In this document: piece after piece, positions 1-28,734 of the stretch
Layout of the letters: each line of letters begins with the position of its first letter
How positions within the stretch are numbered: the first letter of the stretch is position 1
Assembly: GCA_009760855.2 (NCBI GenBank)
Contig: WPIO01000007.1
Span: 4,894,501-4,958,500, forward strand
Direction: 5' to 3'
DNA length: 64,000 nucleotides
From: Cristatella mucedo
Taxonomy: Eukaryota; Bryozoa; Phylactolaemata; Cristatellidae
Position numbers and translations under genes: made by a program
The notes under the pieces: generated by a model
The model's input: only the letters and a program-made list of their open reading frames with translations
The model's database searches: none
Told to the model about the DNA's origin: nothing

Positions 1-482
1 GCCGACCTGCACTGGCTACCAGTCAAGCAACGGATTGACTTCAAGGTTTTGTCGCTCACTTTTAGGTTCCTTCATTCTTTGGCTCCAGCCTATCTCTCTG
101 ACATACTACCCCATCAGGCCAAGCATCGTACCACCAGCTTTTCGGAATCCAACAGTCTAGAAATACCTCGTACAAACCTTAAATCCTTTGGAGACCGTGC
201 ATTCAGTTCGTATGCTCCCAAAGCCTGGAACTCCCTCCCGACCTGCGTCAGAACATCCCCTGACCTGACCACATTTAAAAGGAACTTAAAAACATCTATT
301 TAGGACAGCATTTAGTGGGTCCCTGTGATTCGTCCTTGATGTGCTTATTCGTGCTGACACTGTGCATGCTGCCACTAACCACATTTGCATGCTGACCCTG
401 TGCATGTCACCCCTAACCATACTATTCATTTTGTTTGTTTTTCAAGCATGATATTTATAATCTGAGGGCGCTTAATCAAGTG

Positions 483-514
<32 letters not shown>
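1..514 (+). mobile_element. LINE-A 3' end (5' side outside window)
   Basis: Starts inside the reverse-transcriptase C-terminal region ADLHWLPVKQRIDFKVLSLT, continues LPHQAKHRTTSFSESNS to a stop near 303, then the family 3' UTR (GTGGGTCCCTGTGATTCGTC, CATGCTGCCACTAACCAC) and an (ATT)n tail at 484-514. The left arm of the 3' stem-loop present in other copies is missing. LINE-A is an L2/CR1-like non-LTR retrotransposon by protein style. Confidence 0.85.
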
Positions 515-520
<6 letters not shown>

Positions 521-763
521 GTCATGTGGCTCAAAGTTGCTGTCAGGGACATACACTTGCACGTGTCCCTTCTGTGCACTCGCTCACGTGCTGTGGAAGC
601 ATGTCATAAACCGTCGGTGTTATTGTCGGCTTGCACTCCCAAGCGCTGTTGCTCTCGGTTTTGCTGAGGTTGCCAGCTTGCTCCACAGCAGCAGCCGAGA
701 GCTGGCCGTGATGCAGCACTCACCGAGAGCCTGGTCCTGGAAGGGGTAAGGCTGAGCTTTGCA
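515..763. other. Unannotated TBC1D30 5' flank/intron
   Basis: No exon, repeat or motif recognised; presumably intron of the 5'-truncated TBC1D30 gene. Confidence 0.4.
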
Positions 764-1105
764 AATCGTAATAATAGTAATAATAATAAAATAACTATAA
801 ACATGTATGTATCACCCCAAAAGAACCGATTCTCGTTCCAGACACTTTGCATATGCTCAAAAGAGGGGCCTTTAAACTGGTTAGTTGTAGCAAGCACACT
901 TTTTCACCATGTGCAATTACAGATAGAACAATTCATGTGAACACAGCACAGGCTGTGAGGAGAAGCAGGTAGGTTCTTAGCTTCTTTCTGAATGCCTTCA
1001 AATAAGCACATGACATGATATCGGTCGGTAGTGAGCTCAAGATTTTATGAAGCGTAGCAACTGAAAGTTCGGTCTCCAGAGGATTCCAAGCTCGTCAGAG
1101 GCACT
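764..1105 (-). mobile_element. Decayed LINE-A 3' end
   Basis: A TAA-rich tail at 766-790, then the inverted family tail motif (agacactttgcatatgc) and the GTGAGCTC...GGTCTCCAGAGGATT segment typical of reversed LINE-A C-terminal sequence. Many mutations. Confidence 0.6.
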
Positions 1106-1480
1106 GAATCGCCATTGGGGCTTATAAGGCTCTAGAGCCTTGTCGATTGTTCCAGCTGCGAGTGGACATTTATACGCCAGTAAAAACCGGTCATGTGACC
1201 GTCAATGTCCGCCATTGCAATGGCTGCATTTGGGCATCCCGTCCTCAGGGCTCCAAATGATCTGCGAGCAGCAGCAGCTGCTACAGTGGCTGCGCCTAGC
1301 TGGCGTGGCTTGTGCGAAGGCAGCGAGGCACTGCCATGGACGCTGCAAGCCAGCAGCGAGCTAGTAGTCGCACGGCTCCTCTTGCATGACCTTTTGCAAG
1401 AGGGGCATGTTGAGATATTTTGTAGGCACCGACTCCATGTCGCAACGCCATTCTGTTGCACGCTTGCTTTTCTCGTGCAG

Positions 1481-17692
<16,212 letters not shown>

Positions 17693-18419
17693 CTGCAGCC
17701 TCTTTTCCCACTCCGCCATGGCGTCCTGCTTGGCTCGCTTCTGCTCGATCGACGCGTTGTCTGCTGCCCCCCCCCCCCGATCGGTAACGGTTCTTTGCTC
17801 GCATCAGTCTCTCCGTGTGTTTGTGTACGTGTGTGTGTGTGCCCGCGTGCACGTAGGCATTTTGTGTGTACCTATTTATTGTTGGCCGGATGCGGCTCTC
17901 TTTTGTATCCCTTTGCATGGGGCCGGTGGCCCGCCTTGTCGTGTGAATCTCCGCTTGGTTTGTTTTTTACTAGTCTGGCATCGAACGGGTCAGCAGGCAG
18001 CAGCGCTGACCCGAAGATGCTATAACCGGCTGCACATTGCCGCCTGCACACGGCCGGTTACATGCTGCCAGGCCGTAGCGAAACTGGTTGGCTGCTGATG
18101 CCTCCGCTCTGCAGGTGATGCTATTCTGGTTCTAGTCTTGTCACTGGTGCTCAATAACCACAAGTTTTGTGGGGCTGCCAGCGCTATTTCTCTCATTGCA
18201 TCCACTCGCATTATATCTGACATGACCTGTGCCCTTCGGGTCATTTACATAGAACCCTACAAGAACTTAATCTTTGTCTATGCTCTTCACATATGCTGGA
18301 AAAGAATCATGTCAATTGGTTGGTAAATATACAATCACAATTGCAGCTGCACAACAATACACAAGTTCACACGCACTGAGCTCTGGCTCTGGGGAACGGG
18401 TGTGATCAAGTCATTAGAT
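17693..18419. other. TBC1D30 3' UTR/downstream region
   Basis: Sequence following the TAG; C11 run at 17768 and a TG-rich patch near 17815-17840. No canonical AATAAA in the first 700 bp, so the transcript end is undefined. Confidence 0.45.
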
Positions 18420-18720
18420 GTTGAGATCTAAGTCGAGGTGTAAGTGAGCTCTAGGCTTTGGGAGCATGGAAGCTGTAGGCACTTTCTCTGCAGATTTGTG
18501 AGGCTTGTTAGAGGCACAAGCAAACGACCATGGTCAGACAAGAAAGGTGTGTGATAGAAAGCATGATTAAAAAATATTTTAGAAAGAAAGGCCTCAGCAA
18601 AATTTGAAGGGAGCTAACAGTGAGTGATCGAACCGTGAAGTCGATAGGCTCGTTGCTTGATGGGGAGCCAGTGCAGTTCGGTGAGAAGTGTTCGCAAGAG
18701 GCAAGCTTAACTGCAAAATT
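18420..18720 (-). mobile_element. Decayed LINE-A fragment
   Basis: GTGAGCTCTAGGCTTTGGGA and CGATAGGCTCGTTGCTTGAT...GAGCCAGTGCAG match reversed LINE-A coding sequence. Confidence 0.6.
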
Positions 18721-19535
18721 TATTCTTGACCTATCCACACCTATTCCACATTCAGGCTCATACCACGTTCAACCATTTGGCACCGGTTAAACTGTTCGGT
18801 CGTAGGAGTGACTTTCTCCTGAAGGCCATCAGGGAGTGGGGCATCGTTGAGTTTGGCATGCGATTGGAGAAAGGGCACAGAACGTGAACGACAGTAGGAT
18901 TGACCTGCTGAGCTTATGATACCAATTGGATTCATCATACGTTCTCAGTTCCATTCCAGTCAGTGGTCTGTTTCATTTGCATCCGTCACTGGGATCCCGT
19001 GGGGCTTGATGGCAATGGCAGAGCTCACGGCACGGTAAGCTAGCATTAAAAATTAACTGATATCTGCATAGTTATTTCTGTGCTCTATCTTGGGTTCGAG
19101 ATGCCGAACTGCGAATAAAAAGGTACTAATCCAAACCAGGCCTCTGCTTCTGGTAGTGGAAGAGCTGAGGCCACACGAACAAGCGAATCGTAAATCAGAT
19201 GGGTAAAAGCAAGAAAATAAGTTTGGTTTAAAATTTAATTATTGACGTGTGTTAAGTGTTACTAATGGTAAGAATATCGGGGAATTTGTTACCTTAAGCG
19301 AGATGTAGGACCGGATCTGCGTTTTGATTGAGGTAGTGGCCAGTATCTGTGCAGCACATTTGAATGAAAACGCTCGACAACAATTGGATGAAATTGTGTG
19401 GGTACATACATTATACCCACGACGTACTCAAAATTTGAGCTTCGCATCGCTTTTTCCGTCAATTCTTCGTCTAGTAAGTGGATTGCGGTAATTCGTTGCA
19501 CCCCTTAACTTGTGAAATAAAAGACTGAATTGCGA
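18721..19535. other. Intergenic, nothing recognised
   Basis: No coding similarity, RNA gene or known repeat seen. Confidence 0.4.
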
Positions 19536-19539
19536 CCCT

Positions 19540-19695
19540 GGGTTATAGCCTACTGACAAGGTGGACGAACTTCACGAACCAGGTTGTGGGTTCAATTCTT
19601 GTAGCTGGCAATCCTATATTGCCCACTGCAAGCGTAGTGATAGCCACTACGGCTCTTCTGTCGCTATATAAATAAGGTCGTTCGATCAGCTAACC
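19540..19695 (+). mobile_element. SINE-1 copy
   Basis: B-box-like GGGTTCAATTC, body GGCAATCCTATATTGCCCAC and GATAGCCACTACGGCTCTTC, end GTCGCTATATAAATAAGG. Confidence 0.8.
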
Positions 19696-20399
19696 TTTAC
19701 GTTCTTCTAGTGCCCTGTTGGCAAAGCTAGGAGCTGCTGAAGTCATTTCAGAGTAATTAAAATGTCATCGAAGTGTATGACGGGATCCGTGTCGCTGAGA
19801 AAGCTGCGATTGCAAGACTTGCGATTAGCATAGCTTAATTGAGGTCAAGCTTACAGTGACGCACCAGGGCTCAGAATTAGCAGAGCTGGCCGAGTATGTG
19901 CAGGAGAAAAGATCAGTAAATGCCAACCACTCTGCAGCGATCAGACGACTGCAGAGTGGACTTTAGGAATTGGCCGCTACGTGATTGCACAAGGTGCTTT
20001 CTCTGAGGCCGCATGCTAGCGAGATGCATACAATTTATCTACAGCAGAATCTTCTGGCGTGCTTTCCTGACAATAAGCTCCATCACAAGTACGAGATGTT
20101 TTTTGGACTTCTAGCTTGGCTTTAAAAGCTGTATATTGACTGGACTCCAGTGATGATGCTGTTGGTTGGCACCAGCCGTGAAAATGTTCGCCAGAGACAT
20201 CACAAGCACGTAAACAACGTTTTCAAGATCCTTTGATTTGTTCTATTGTAACGTCTGTAGTTTGTTCGCACAGCAGAAAGCCAACACAGCCGATGCCCAA
20301 CACCGACAGTTTATTGCCAACGCACGGAGCCGAAGAGCGCACGGCTCCCTTCGGCCCCTACTCTCCCTCGACTCTCCACTCCTCCACTCTCCAGTCCAC

Positions 20400-20541
20400 C
20401 ATCTCCCCACCAGCGGGTTACCGGCCTGTGTCCATACCACATCACAGGCGGACCACAGCTGTGCACCGGCCGACCCAGATGGTGAATCCACCATCTGGCC
20501 GCCAGCGGGTTAGTGGCCTGTGTCCACACCACATCACAGGC
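20400..20541. repeat. Tandem duplication (~91 bp spacing)
   Basis: CACCAGCGGGTTACCGGCCT...CACATCACAGGC recurs as CGCCAGCGGGTTAGTGGCCT...CACATCACAGGC; a following AGCCGGCATACAATACATAC unit also occurs twice (20550, 20624). Part of an unclassified repeat running about 20240-21060. Confidence 0.7.
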
Positions 20542-21364
20542 TCAGAGGAGCCGGCATACAATACATACATACACACGTACATGCGAACTACACGCCCCCT
20601 TGACCTTAAGGTCACAAGTCAGGAGCCGGCATACAATACAATACATACATACGTACATACGAACTACAACGCTGATGGCTCGGCGGAGTAGGCTTAACCT
20701 GTCGCTTACCTAGCGGCGTTACCTACCGCCTAATGCCGTTCGGTGCACGTCTACGCGCGATAAGCAGGCCGCCACGAAACGAGCGTTTCTGGCGCTGACC
20801 TACGTCGTCACTAAAGGGGGTCGTGAATCCTCAGCGTGAATTGGAAGACACAGAAATTGGGGATTTTACTGAGCTCTATTCGAAAGCGCACAGTCGCTGC
20901 GCGTCTTGCTCAGCTGTATCTCCGCATTCCTCACATGCTCTCAACAGAACGAGCACTCTTGCTCAGGAAACACGTCTCCACACTTAAGCTACTTACGTCT
21001 CTAGTGGGTACGACCCAAGTAGACGGAGCCCGAATGGGAGCCTAGACCCAGACCGGAGAACTAGGGCTCCGCTTCCACCTCACGGCAGGAATACCTCACA
21101 CGTGACACCAAGCACTCTTGGCGGGACCACGTGCACGCGCACACAAACAAAACACATAAGAAACACAAAATGCGAGCTCGAGCGCTATACGACCGCAATC
21201 GGTTGTGTCCACCGAATCCTACTGGCGCTGTCTCGTCCAGTCCCTCAATCGCCGGCGAACAGCCCAGCCCGCCCTCCTCACTCGCTTTCAGAGAAACGAG
21301 TCCGACGGCGTCGAAACGGAGCCGAAGATGAAGAAGAGGCTCCAGTGAGCGTCGCCCTATCATT

Positions 21365-21650
21365 ATATAACTAGCTGGGACAATGAGGCTGACAACCCAG
21401 CCAATATCAATCACCTCAGCGACCTCTGCGTCCCCTTGCTCACAGCTCGAGAACGCAGATGCTTTTCACCCACTTCTTTTGTTCTCATGGAAACCGTCCA
21501 ACAAATCTAGGTTGGCTGGCGGCAACAGCGACCTTCGGCAAGCGTTGCCCTATTCTCAAATTGCTAGCCGGAACTATAGGGCTGACAGGCCAGTCAATAT
21601 CAATCACCCCATTGCCCTACTACGATGGCTGCGTCCTCTTGCTCTAGGAC
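21365..21650. repeat. Diverged direct repeat (~195 bp spacing)
   Basis: AGGCTGACAACCCAGCCAAT...ATCAATCACC and AGGGCTGACAGGCCAGTCAAT...ATCAATCACC, each followed by GCGTCC-CTTGCTC. Unclassified repeat. Confidence 0.6.
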
Positions 21651-21699
21651 AGAGGTGTTTCCTGCTGAGCAATTCTCATTCGCTCTAAAACTGAGTCAG

Positions 21700-24334
21700 T
21701 CTGGCGCTGTGCTACACTATCAATAAGATAGTGTTCCCAAGTTTGTGCTTGCACTCATGAAAATAGTATTGCATGGTTCTCGCTTTCCATGCAGCCATTT
21801 TCCATATTAACAAGCTGCTGTCTCGGTTCCAGAAAATCTTGTTTAACTGCACAAAAACTCCCCAACCATCAGCATTGCATTGACACGCCATTATAAGGAA
21901 AGGGAAGCCTGGCTGCCATCTTACCTTCGAGAGCCTATGAACGCTCACACTCGCAAGCGGGAGAGTAGCATCATGCTTTCGATTTAGATCTGAGCACGCG
22001 CTACACACGATTCATCGAAATTTTAGTAGTTATCTCCCCGCTTGCTGAACAAAGTGCTGTCTACCATTCAAGCTCAGATGTATTATTATTAGAATAGCAA
22101 TCGATAACATCGACCACAAACTTGAGGGAATTGTTCTTCTTGACTTTAAGCTCTTGGTTTTAGTTTTCAACCAAAGTTTTCTTTGGACCGAGAGAATGCA
22201 TTCCCCCAAACAAATAAGATAACCCAAACAGATTGGGCAGCCTAAACGATGAGGCAACCAGCAGAGATTTGCCGCACCTACCTGAGTCCTATCGGAGTGC
22301 GCCGCTACTCGATACGAAAGCCCGAGAGAAACCTCCTATTAACAGGTCTTCTCCTTGGAAGTGTACCTGTTCTTGCGATTGTTTATCGGTGTCCATCCAG
22401 ACCACGGAGCTAGCGATAAGATCATGATTTAACTGGCTGCGATACGGTCGAATTCATCGACTGGGTAGGAAAACAGACTTCCTGGCCAGTATAGGATACG
22501 TGCACTCACATCACAGCTACTTTCTTAGGTATCCTTACTGCTCCAGGTAATTTCCCTCAAATTTGTTGATTTGAAATAGACTTGAAAGTAATGTGAGCTG
22601 CAAGCATTCCTTTGTAATTGTAACCCTGTAGAGCATGTGCTGCAGCACAATGTGTGAATGCAGGTAATCACTATATATCTGCTATATTCGTATGTGCGAA
22701 AATCTTGAGAAAAAAAACTTGTTTTGGCTGAACCACACCTAACGTATTAGCGCTTCCACAGGCCTGCGAACGATATCACAGCTGTTGTCATTGAATACAA
22801 TGGTAACATGTTAACATTAGATTCTTAGTTGAACTTAACGACCTCCGATATCAGATTTAGATCGCTCCTCAACTTTATAGTTTGCACCATCTCTCGCGTT
22901 CGGTCTTCTGCCTGAATCTCTGTATCACTTTAAATCACCACCTAAACCTGCTAAGTGGTATATTTGCCGTTATAGTGATATACTGAGCTTAAAACTCACA
23001 GACTTCATGAACCAAAACGGTGACAAATGCGTGTAATTGTTTATTTTGAGGGCATCGATGCCTACGATTGATTTTCGTGGGGAAATGTATGCCACGTGCG
23101 TTCTCTTTCTTTAGGGTTGCAATTATAATATTTCTAGACCGGCTGAAAGCAATATTTTCTAGACAATCATTGCTTTTTTACTTTGGTTTTTGTCTTAGAC
23201 GAGCGTATCAACTCAACTGCTACTCGATGCTAAATTTTGGCCCGACTTATCATTGCACATCCAGAACACCGAATGTCCTAAAACTGTACATCTGTTTCTT
23301 TGGAATAAGAAAAGTTTCCACATCTCCTTTAATGGGGTTTGAAATTTGAGACTGTAGCCGAGACTAGGAGTAGGGTACTTCGCGCCCGAGCAACACCCTG
23401 TCCCCGTTATACCGCCTGCTGCCACGTCGCTGGGCGATGGAAAGACGAGCGACAGTTTAATTAAGCCTCTCTATGCACGATATCGTATGCGACAACAACA
23501 ACAGGGGAAGTAAATCGAACTGCTGGGACCCTATGCACATTAGACCTCTGGGGACGGGAAACAACGAAGCTAGCCTTCCTAACGTGGGAGGACACTCTTG
23601 AACCGGAGCAATCTTGAAGACGTTTCTGCTATCTCACTAGTGCCAAATCATAACGACATTGGTCAGACGGTGTTTTCGTTACCGAGACTCACTAGCACTG
23701 CTCGTCTCAGCCGGCGGAGAGCTCCAGCTCCGGGTGAGCATTACGAACAACACGCTGCCGAAACAACGAGGAATATGCAAGTTGTAACAGCGAGCATGCT
23801 TATCTCCAGCAAGGCTCAAGTACTGGGTCCTCGTGGCCTGCTGCGCGTGGTGGCATCGTTGGCGAATGCCAGCCATCCACCCGGATGCTGAGCGACCTGA
23901 GAGCGCTAGATCGTGTATCTCTTCCGACGGGCTCCGGGTATCTAATTGCCCAGATTAAGAGGCGTCATCGCACGTCCGGCCTCAAGTTCAAAGGTCAGGC
24001 TTTGGTCTAGCCGGTGACTCTAACCTCATTTTAGCCGACCCAGGCCACCGACCCCTGCCTGGATACATAGCTAGCCTTTCACGTGGAAGAAGCCAAAACC
24101 TCAAATCTAGAAGACCAAAACCTCGAAACAACCTCAAATCTTTAAGAAACCCTGCCTTCAATTCGTATGAGCTCGAAGCCTGGAACTTGCTCCCGACTGA
24201 CGTTAAGACATACAGAGCTTGACGACATCTAAGAAAAATAGGTGAAAATGCAGTGGTTCCACGCCTCATTCGCTGGGTCCTTTCGGTTGTCCTTAGCATG
24301 GATATGCGTGCTGATACTGTGCACGTTACCACTA
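21700..24334. other. Intergenic, nothing recognised
   Basis: Comparatively AT-rich in its middle; short open frames without recognised motifs. No LINE or SINE copy seen until 24335. Confidence 0.4.
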
Positions 24335-25330
24335 ACCAGATAATAATTATAATAATAACACACTTGATAAAGCGCCCTCGAAGAACTCAATCTCTAGGCA
24401 CTTTACATTTGCTGCAACGGAAACGCGATGTACTGGTTAGTGATAGCATGCTCAATAAAAGACAAAAATAACATGGTTAGGGGCGGCATGCTCAGGGTCA
24501 GCATGCAAGTGTGGTTAGTAGCAGCATGCAACAATGTCAGTAAGCATCAGCACATAAAGGTCGAATCACAGGGACCCACTAAATGTTGTGCTAAATCGGT
24601 GCGTTTTTAATTTCTTTTTCAATGTGGTCAAGTCAGAGGATATCATGACGCAAGTCAAGAGTGAGTTCCAGGCTTTGGGAGCATACGAACTTAATGCATG
24701 GTCTCCAAAGGATTTGAGGTTTGTGCAAGATAGAGGTAAACAGTTAGATTTCGAAAAGCGGGTGGCATGATGCTTTGCCTGGTGGGGCACTAGATCTGAG
24801 AGGGAGGTTGGAGCCAAAGAATGAAGGGACCTAAAAGTGTGTAACAAAACGTTGAAGTTGATCTGTTGCTTGACTGGTAGCCAGTGCAGGTCGGCGAGAA
24901 GTGGTGTGATGTGGCAACTGTGGCGCTCACGACAGACAAACCTAGCTGCAGAGTTTTGCACCAGCTGTAAGCGTCCGATAGCACAGGCCGGTAGACCAGC
25001 AAGCAGTGAGTTACAGACGTCAAGATGGGATGTCACAAATGCATGGACTAATTCAGATGTGGTATCCCCGTCTAAACAAGCCCAAAATTTAGCAATGTTA
25101 TGTAGCTGAAAGTAGGCAGACTTGATTGTGGAGCTGATGTGGTCGTCTAATGAAAGGTCACTTTGGAACATGACACCTAAATTTTGTGCAGATTCAACAG
25201 GAGATATGCGGGCTGGCAGAGCCGATTATGAACGTTAGCCTTTCCAATTTCTGAATCGCACTTGGTTTGCCCATAACTAGTTGGTTGGTTTTATCATCAT
25301 TAAATTTAAGAAAATGTGCTGCCGTCCAGA
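24335..25330 (-). mobile_element. LINE-A copy with 201-codon open frame
   Basis: Minus-strand frame 25171-24566 covers the post-RT C-terminal part: FQSDLSLDDHISSTIKSAYF, FVTSHLDVCNSLLAGLP, LQLVQNSAARFVCRERHS, LLADLHWLPVKQQINFNVL, LKSFGDHALSSYAPKAWNSL. Upstream (to 25330) NDDKTNQLVMGKPS-like coding sequence is visible. 3' UTR and tail end at 24335. 5'-truncated. Confidence 0.85.
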
Positions 25331-25430
25331 TAGTTGTGTTTCCTTTGCAACATATGCAAAGTGCCTAGAAAGATAATCAATCAAATTCTCCGAGGCTGCT
25401 GTGCACATTTCTTACTATTCTTATTTTACC
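25325..25430 (+). mobile_element. LINE-A tail fragment, head to head with neighbour
   Basis: TTTCCTTTGCAACATATGC, AAAGTGCCTAGAAAGATAATC, then a T-rich end; opposite orientation to the adjacent copy. Confidence 0.65.
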
Positions 25431-25478
25431 CTTGTGAGGTTCTTTAGCTTAACCGAGTGAAAAAAAGCATTCAAGAGG

Positions 25479-25673
25479 TCATCGGCAGCTTTCAAAACTC
25501 TGTCCGTTGTGGTGGACGATAGGGTTCATCCTACCCGTCGTTGCTGCCCCACCAAGTTCTATAGGCGGTTTCCACGAAGGAGTGACTTGATTGGCCGAGA
25601 CGTCCACGGCCTCTAGAGGCCCTTCCGGTGCACTTGGTTTGTCTGCAAACAATATCCCAGCATGAACTGGCAA
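25479..25673 (-). pseudogene. Orphan FN3-domain fragment (twitchin/titin-like)
   Basis: Minus-strand frame reads DKPSAPEGPLEAVDVSANQV then TPSWKPPIELGG, the start of a fibronectin-III domain as found in giant muscle proteins (KP..PEGPL.V.DV....V.LSW.PP.DDGG). It ends at a stop after about 30 further residues without the rest of the domain. An Ig-domain scrap lies 200 bp upstream on the same strand. Either a decayed duplicate or isolated exons of a gene I cannot assemble. Confidence 0.55.
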
Positions 25674-25879
25674 GCGTTTCGTAGTGAATCAAAGTCTACC
25701 GTAAAGTAGGCAGCAGCTAAATCAAGGTCTTTTCTTATTTAGATATGCACGATGCAAACTGAGCCACATAAAGAACACCATGAGCAGGCAGAGAGCTCCC
25801 AGAGATCAGGAGGCTCGATGCACTGTGCTCTCGGCCAGATCGAGCGCGTGAATATACTGGGAAAAAAGCACCCATTCGC

Positions 25880-25985
25880 CGAAGTTTGCGATAGCCATGC
25901 CCTCCGTGAGGTTTACCAAGAACGACGACTTCTGTATCTGCAGTGTCGGTTCCATGCTCGTCGGTCAACGTGAGCGACTACTAGG
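25880..25985 (-). pseudogene. Orphan Ig-domain fragment (twitchin/titin-like)
   Basis: Minus-strand LTDEHGTDTADTEVVVLGKP resembles the last strands of a muscle-type I-set Ig domain (..N.HG.D.A..EV.VL.KP), which in twitchin is followed by an FN3 domain such as the one at 25479-25673. The fragment is short, so confidence is moderate. Confidence 0.5.
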
Positions 25986-26082
25986 GCTCCTGACATTTGA
26001 TATATCGAGCTGGGCATTACCCAGCCTGGAGACGGGCTCCCGGAAGGAAAAAGCAAGGGCGCAGATCAACCGCTTCACCTAA

Positions 26083-26489
26083 AGCTTTTCGGTGATAGTT
26101 CTTGGCGAGTTTGGACGCGGACCCCGGTGATCGAAGCCCAGTTACTAGCTGCTCGTACCTTTGACGGCGTATGCTGAAACTCTTGGACCGGAGCCGGCGA
26201 GGCATCGCGACTACGAGAGCTGATTGGCTAATGCCACACGCACACGCTCGCTCGCAGCGTTGTCTCTCGCCCCCTGTAGCTTGTGTCTACAATCATCCCT
26301 GTAGAAGTATCTAGTCCCCCCCCCTGTGTTGCGCGTGCGTCTGTATTTATTACAAAGTGCCGTATACCTGGGCGATCATTCTTTCGACACCGGTGCCAAG
26401 AGTGCCGTGCGGCTTGGGTGTTGCATAACTAAGTAGGGGAGGTCCGCCGGAAATAGGCTACTAGGCTAAATAGGCTACCTTAGTCTTGG
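26083..26489. repeat. GC-rich LTR-like repeat, copy 1
   Basis: Shares ordered blocks with 30366-30756: CAGTTACT, GACGGCGTATGCT, GGA(C/T)(C/T)GGAG(C/T)CGG, CCCTGTAGaa and a shared terminal GGTTACA at 26479-26486. Possibly solo LTRs. Confidence 0.5.
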
Positions 26490-26492
26490 TTA

Positions 26493-26493
<1 letters not shown>

Positions 26494-26526
<33 letters not shown>
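26494..26526. repeat. (ATT)n microsatellite
   Basis: About 33 bp of pure TTA/ATT directly after the LTR-like repeat. Confidence 0.9.
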
Positions 26527-26576
26527 GTCACATCTGCAGTTTAGACATAAAATTGGTGTGGGAATAAGAATACGAA

Positions 26577-26654
26577 TAGTAAGTTCATTTCTCCTAAAAA
26601 GTAGTATTTACTCAAATGAGCAAATACTACTTTTTAGGAGAAATGAACTTACTA
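26577..26654. repeat. Perfect 33-bp inverted repeat (hairpin)
   Basis: Arms 26577-26609 and 26622-26654 are exactly complementary, 12-nt centre (itself partly palindromic, CTCAAATGAG). No mismatch in 33 pairs. Confidence 0.95.
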
Positions 26655-28734
26655 CGAGGCTGGAATATGGCGTCATTTAATATCAAATTTTCTGAATCTA
26701 TTAATGCACAGACACATTAAGAGAGCTTAATTGTATCTGCATAGAGTCGCAAACTTAAGACTTGTTAATCGTTCCATTGAATGCACACTGAAAGGAGCTA
26801 AAATGTATTTGAGCTGTCGCAGAACACAAGTGCGGAATAAGTGAATGAGTTTTCTGCAGTGTCGATACAATAACCCCAAGCGGCGATATATATGTTGGCT
26901 TACTTTTCAATTGCTTATCTCTTTAAGACCGGACCATTTTAATTATGAAATAAATTAAAATTCTGACCACGACGTTAAATGCTGAGTAGAGGATTCGATA
27001 CATTTAATATTGAGGCATATGCGTGAACTGAGCCAAATATCGAGGTCAGAGGTACAGAATACAAATGAGGGTGGGTAGACTGGCCGGGCTACCGCCGCAG
27101 CCGCAATCAGCGGCGAGAGCTTCTATCGCCATATTGAGGGTGAATGCCTTTAAACGCCTCGGCGGCACACCTTTTGTCAAAGCTTCTATGCGACCGATTG
27201 TCACAAGCCATGAAGAAGCTTTACTCCGAGCGGCTAGCTTTGGCCGCAGAACATGGTACGGCTCCGTCGGTCTCTGCTTATTAGAGCGTCGCCCAAGCGC
27301 TAGGCAAGCATTCAGATCGATCCTTATACTTGCCTCTGAATGTACGAGCACAAAAGGAAAACGGGGCTCCAAAGGATTACTTGGTGTCAGGAGAGCTTCT
27401 GATGGCTATTAACTTTAACCTCGCATAATCCGAATTACTCTAGGAAAGTGTTGTTAAGGGCTGTCATCACATGAAGGTTTGCAGTCGATTATTCCCGAAG
27501 CAGCTTCCCGGCTGCGCGTGGCTAGACATTCCAGGTATACAGAAGTTACTGAATACGGGGATCAACCAGATTGCTAGGTTGACTTGATGGAGCGTATACG
27601 TTGGCGTCGGCGAATATTTAATGAGCTTTAAGGAATCAAAGGAATTGTGAGATCTAAAATTTCTCTAGAATTTTTTTTATTTCGAGTAGTTTTTATTTTT
27701 AACCTTAATTTTTTTTACATTTTACATAGTGCATTTTTAAGCCTGGTAGCCACACTCCCCGAAACAATGGTAGCCACCTGGGGGGGGGGGGTATGGGGAT
27801 TTAGTGATGGGGACTACACGCTCTGTGTATGCACATTCGGCCACAGTGCTAGACCCGCCCTATCCTCGCTAGAGCAATCAGAAAGACATGGTAGAATCTC
27901 AGCATCTTTAGGCGACTTGCTACAGTCAGTACCCTTTATTCGTCGCTGTGCTGCATCTAACAGAGCTTATTTAAAACGTTTGTTTTTCTAAAAAGTTCTT
28001 TAATCGCTGCTAAAGGAACCTCGCGCCCCAGATCGACTTCGAATTACAGCTCTGTAAGGACCCGCGCGAAATGCCCTGTTAAAATCCCCCTAGCCCCGGT
28101 GGCACCATAAAGAGACGGACCGCAAAGAGTCAAAGGTCAGAATTGTTCAAGGTGGTGCACCGCCTGTCGACCTTTTGCGTCTTCTCTCCACAGAATCGTT
28201 AGCTTCTTTTTTCAAAAGGTCTTACTAGCCTTTCTTGGGAGCAGACTCCGATTCTGGCTGCCGAGGAATGGCCGGAAAGAGGGGCTTTTCGATCCCTCTA
28301 AAACAAAATGGCTACACTCCATATTGGCAGAGTCTGAACGGATGCTCGGAAAATGGCATCACCCGGAAGCCTTTTTGACACTGCCGCATGTGAGACTGTA
28401 CCCCTAATTGTGGAGCCCGACGCTGCGCCCAGAAGGCTACCTGCCCGGTAGACTTACGTAACTTAATCTAAAAGAATCTATAGAGCTTCTCGGGAAATAC
28501 CCCGAAGACCGTGCTGAAGATGCGGAAGCCTCTTTAAACGTAACCGTCTAAAATTAAGCATGAGCCCCAATTTGAAGGTTCTTGTATTATCCCCCCCCCC
28601 CGCGCAGCTCGGGAGGTCTCTTTATACCCGCGCGGAGAAGAGCCACCTCCTTCTCAACTCTGATAATCTTATTCATTTCCCTCTTTGAAATGACGATGCA
28701 TCATCTCGAAACCGACCTGAGTGCTTAAGCTTAT
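26655..28734. other. Intergenic, nothing recognised
   Basis: Contains G10 (about 27781) and C11 (about 28591) runs and open frames near 27065-27412 without recognised domains. Confidence 0.4.

Noticed and set aside
27046..27412. Overlapping open frames on both strands with Ala/Arg-rich proteins
   Set aside because: No domain, splice-site or neighbour support; vaguely familiar wording of the peptide could not be tied to any family.
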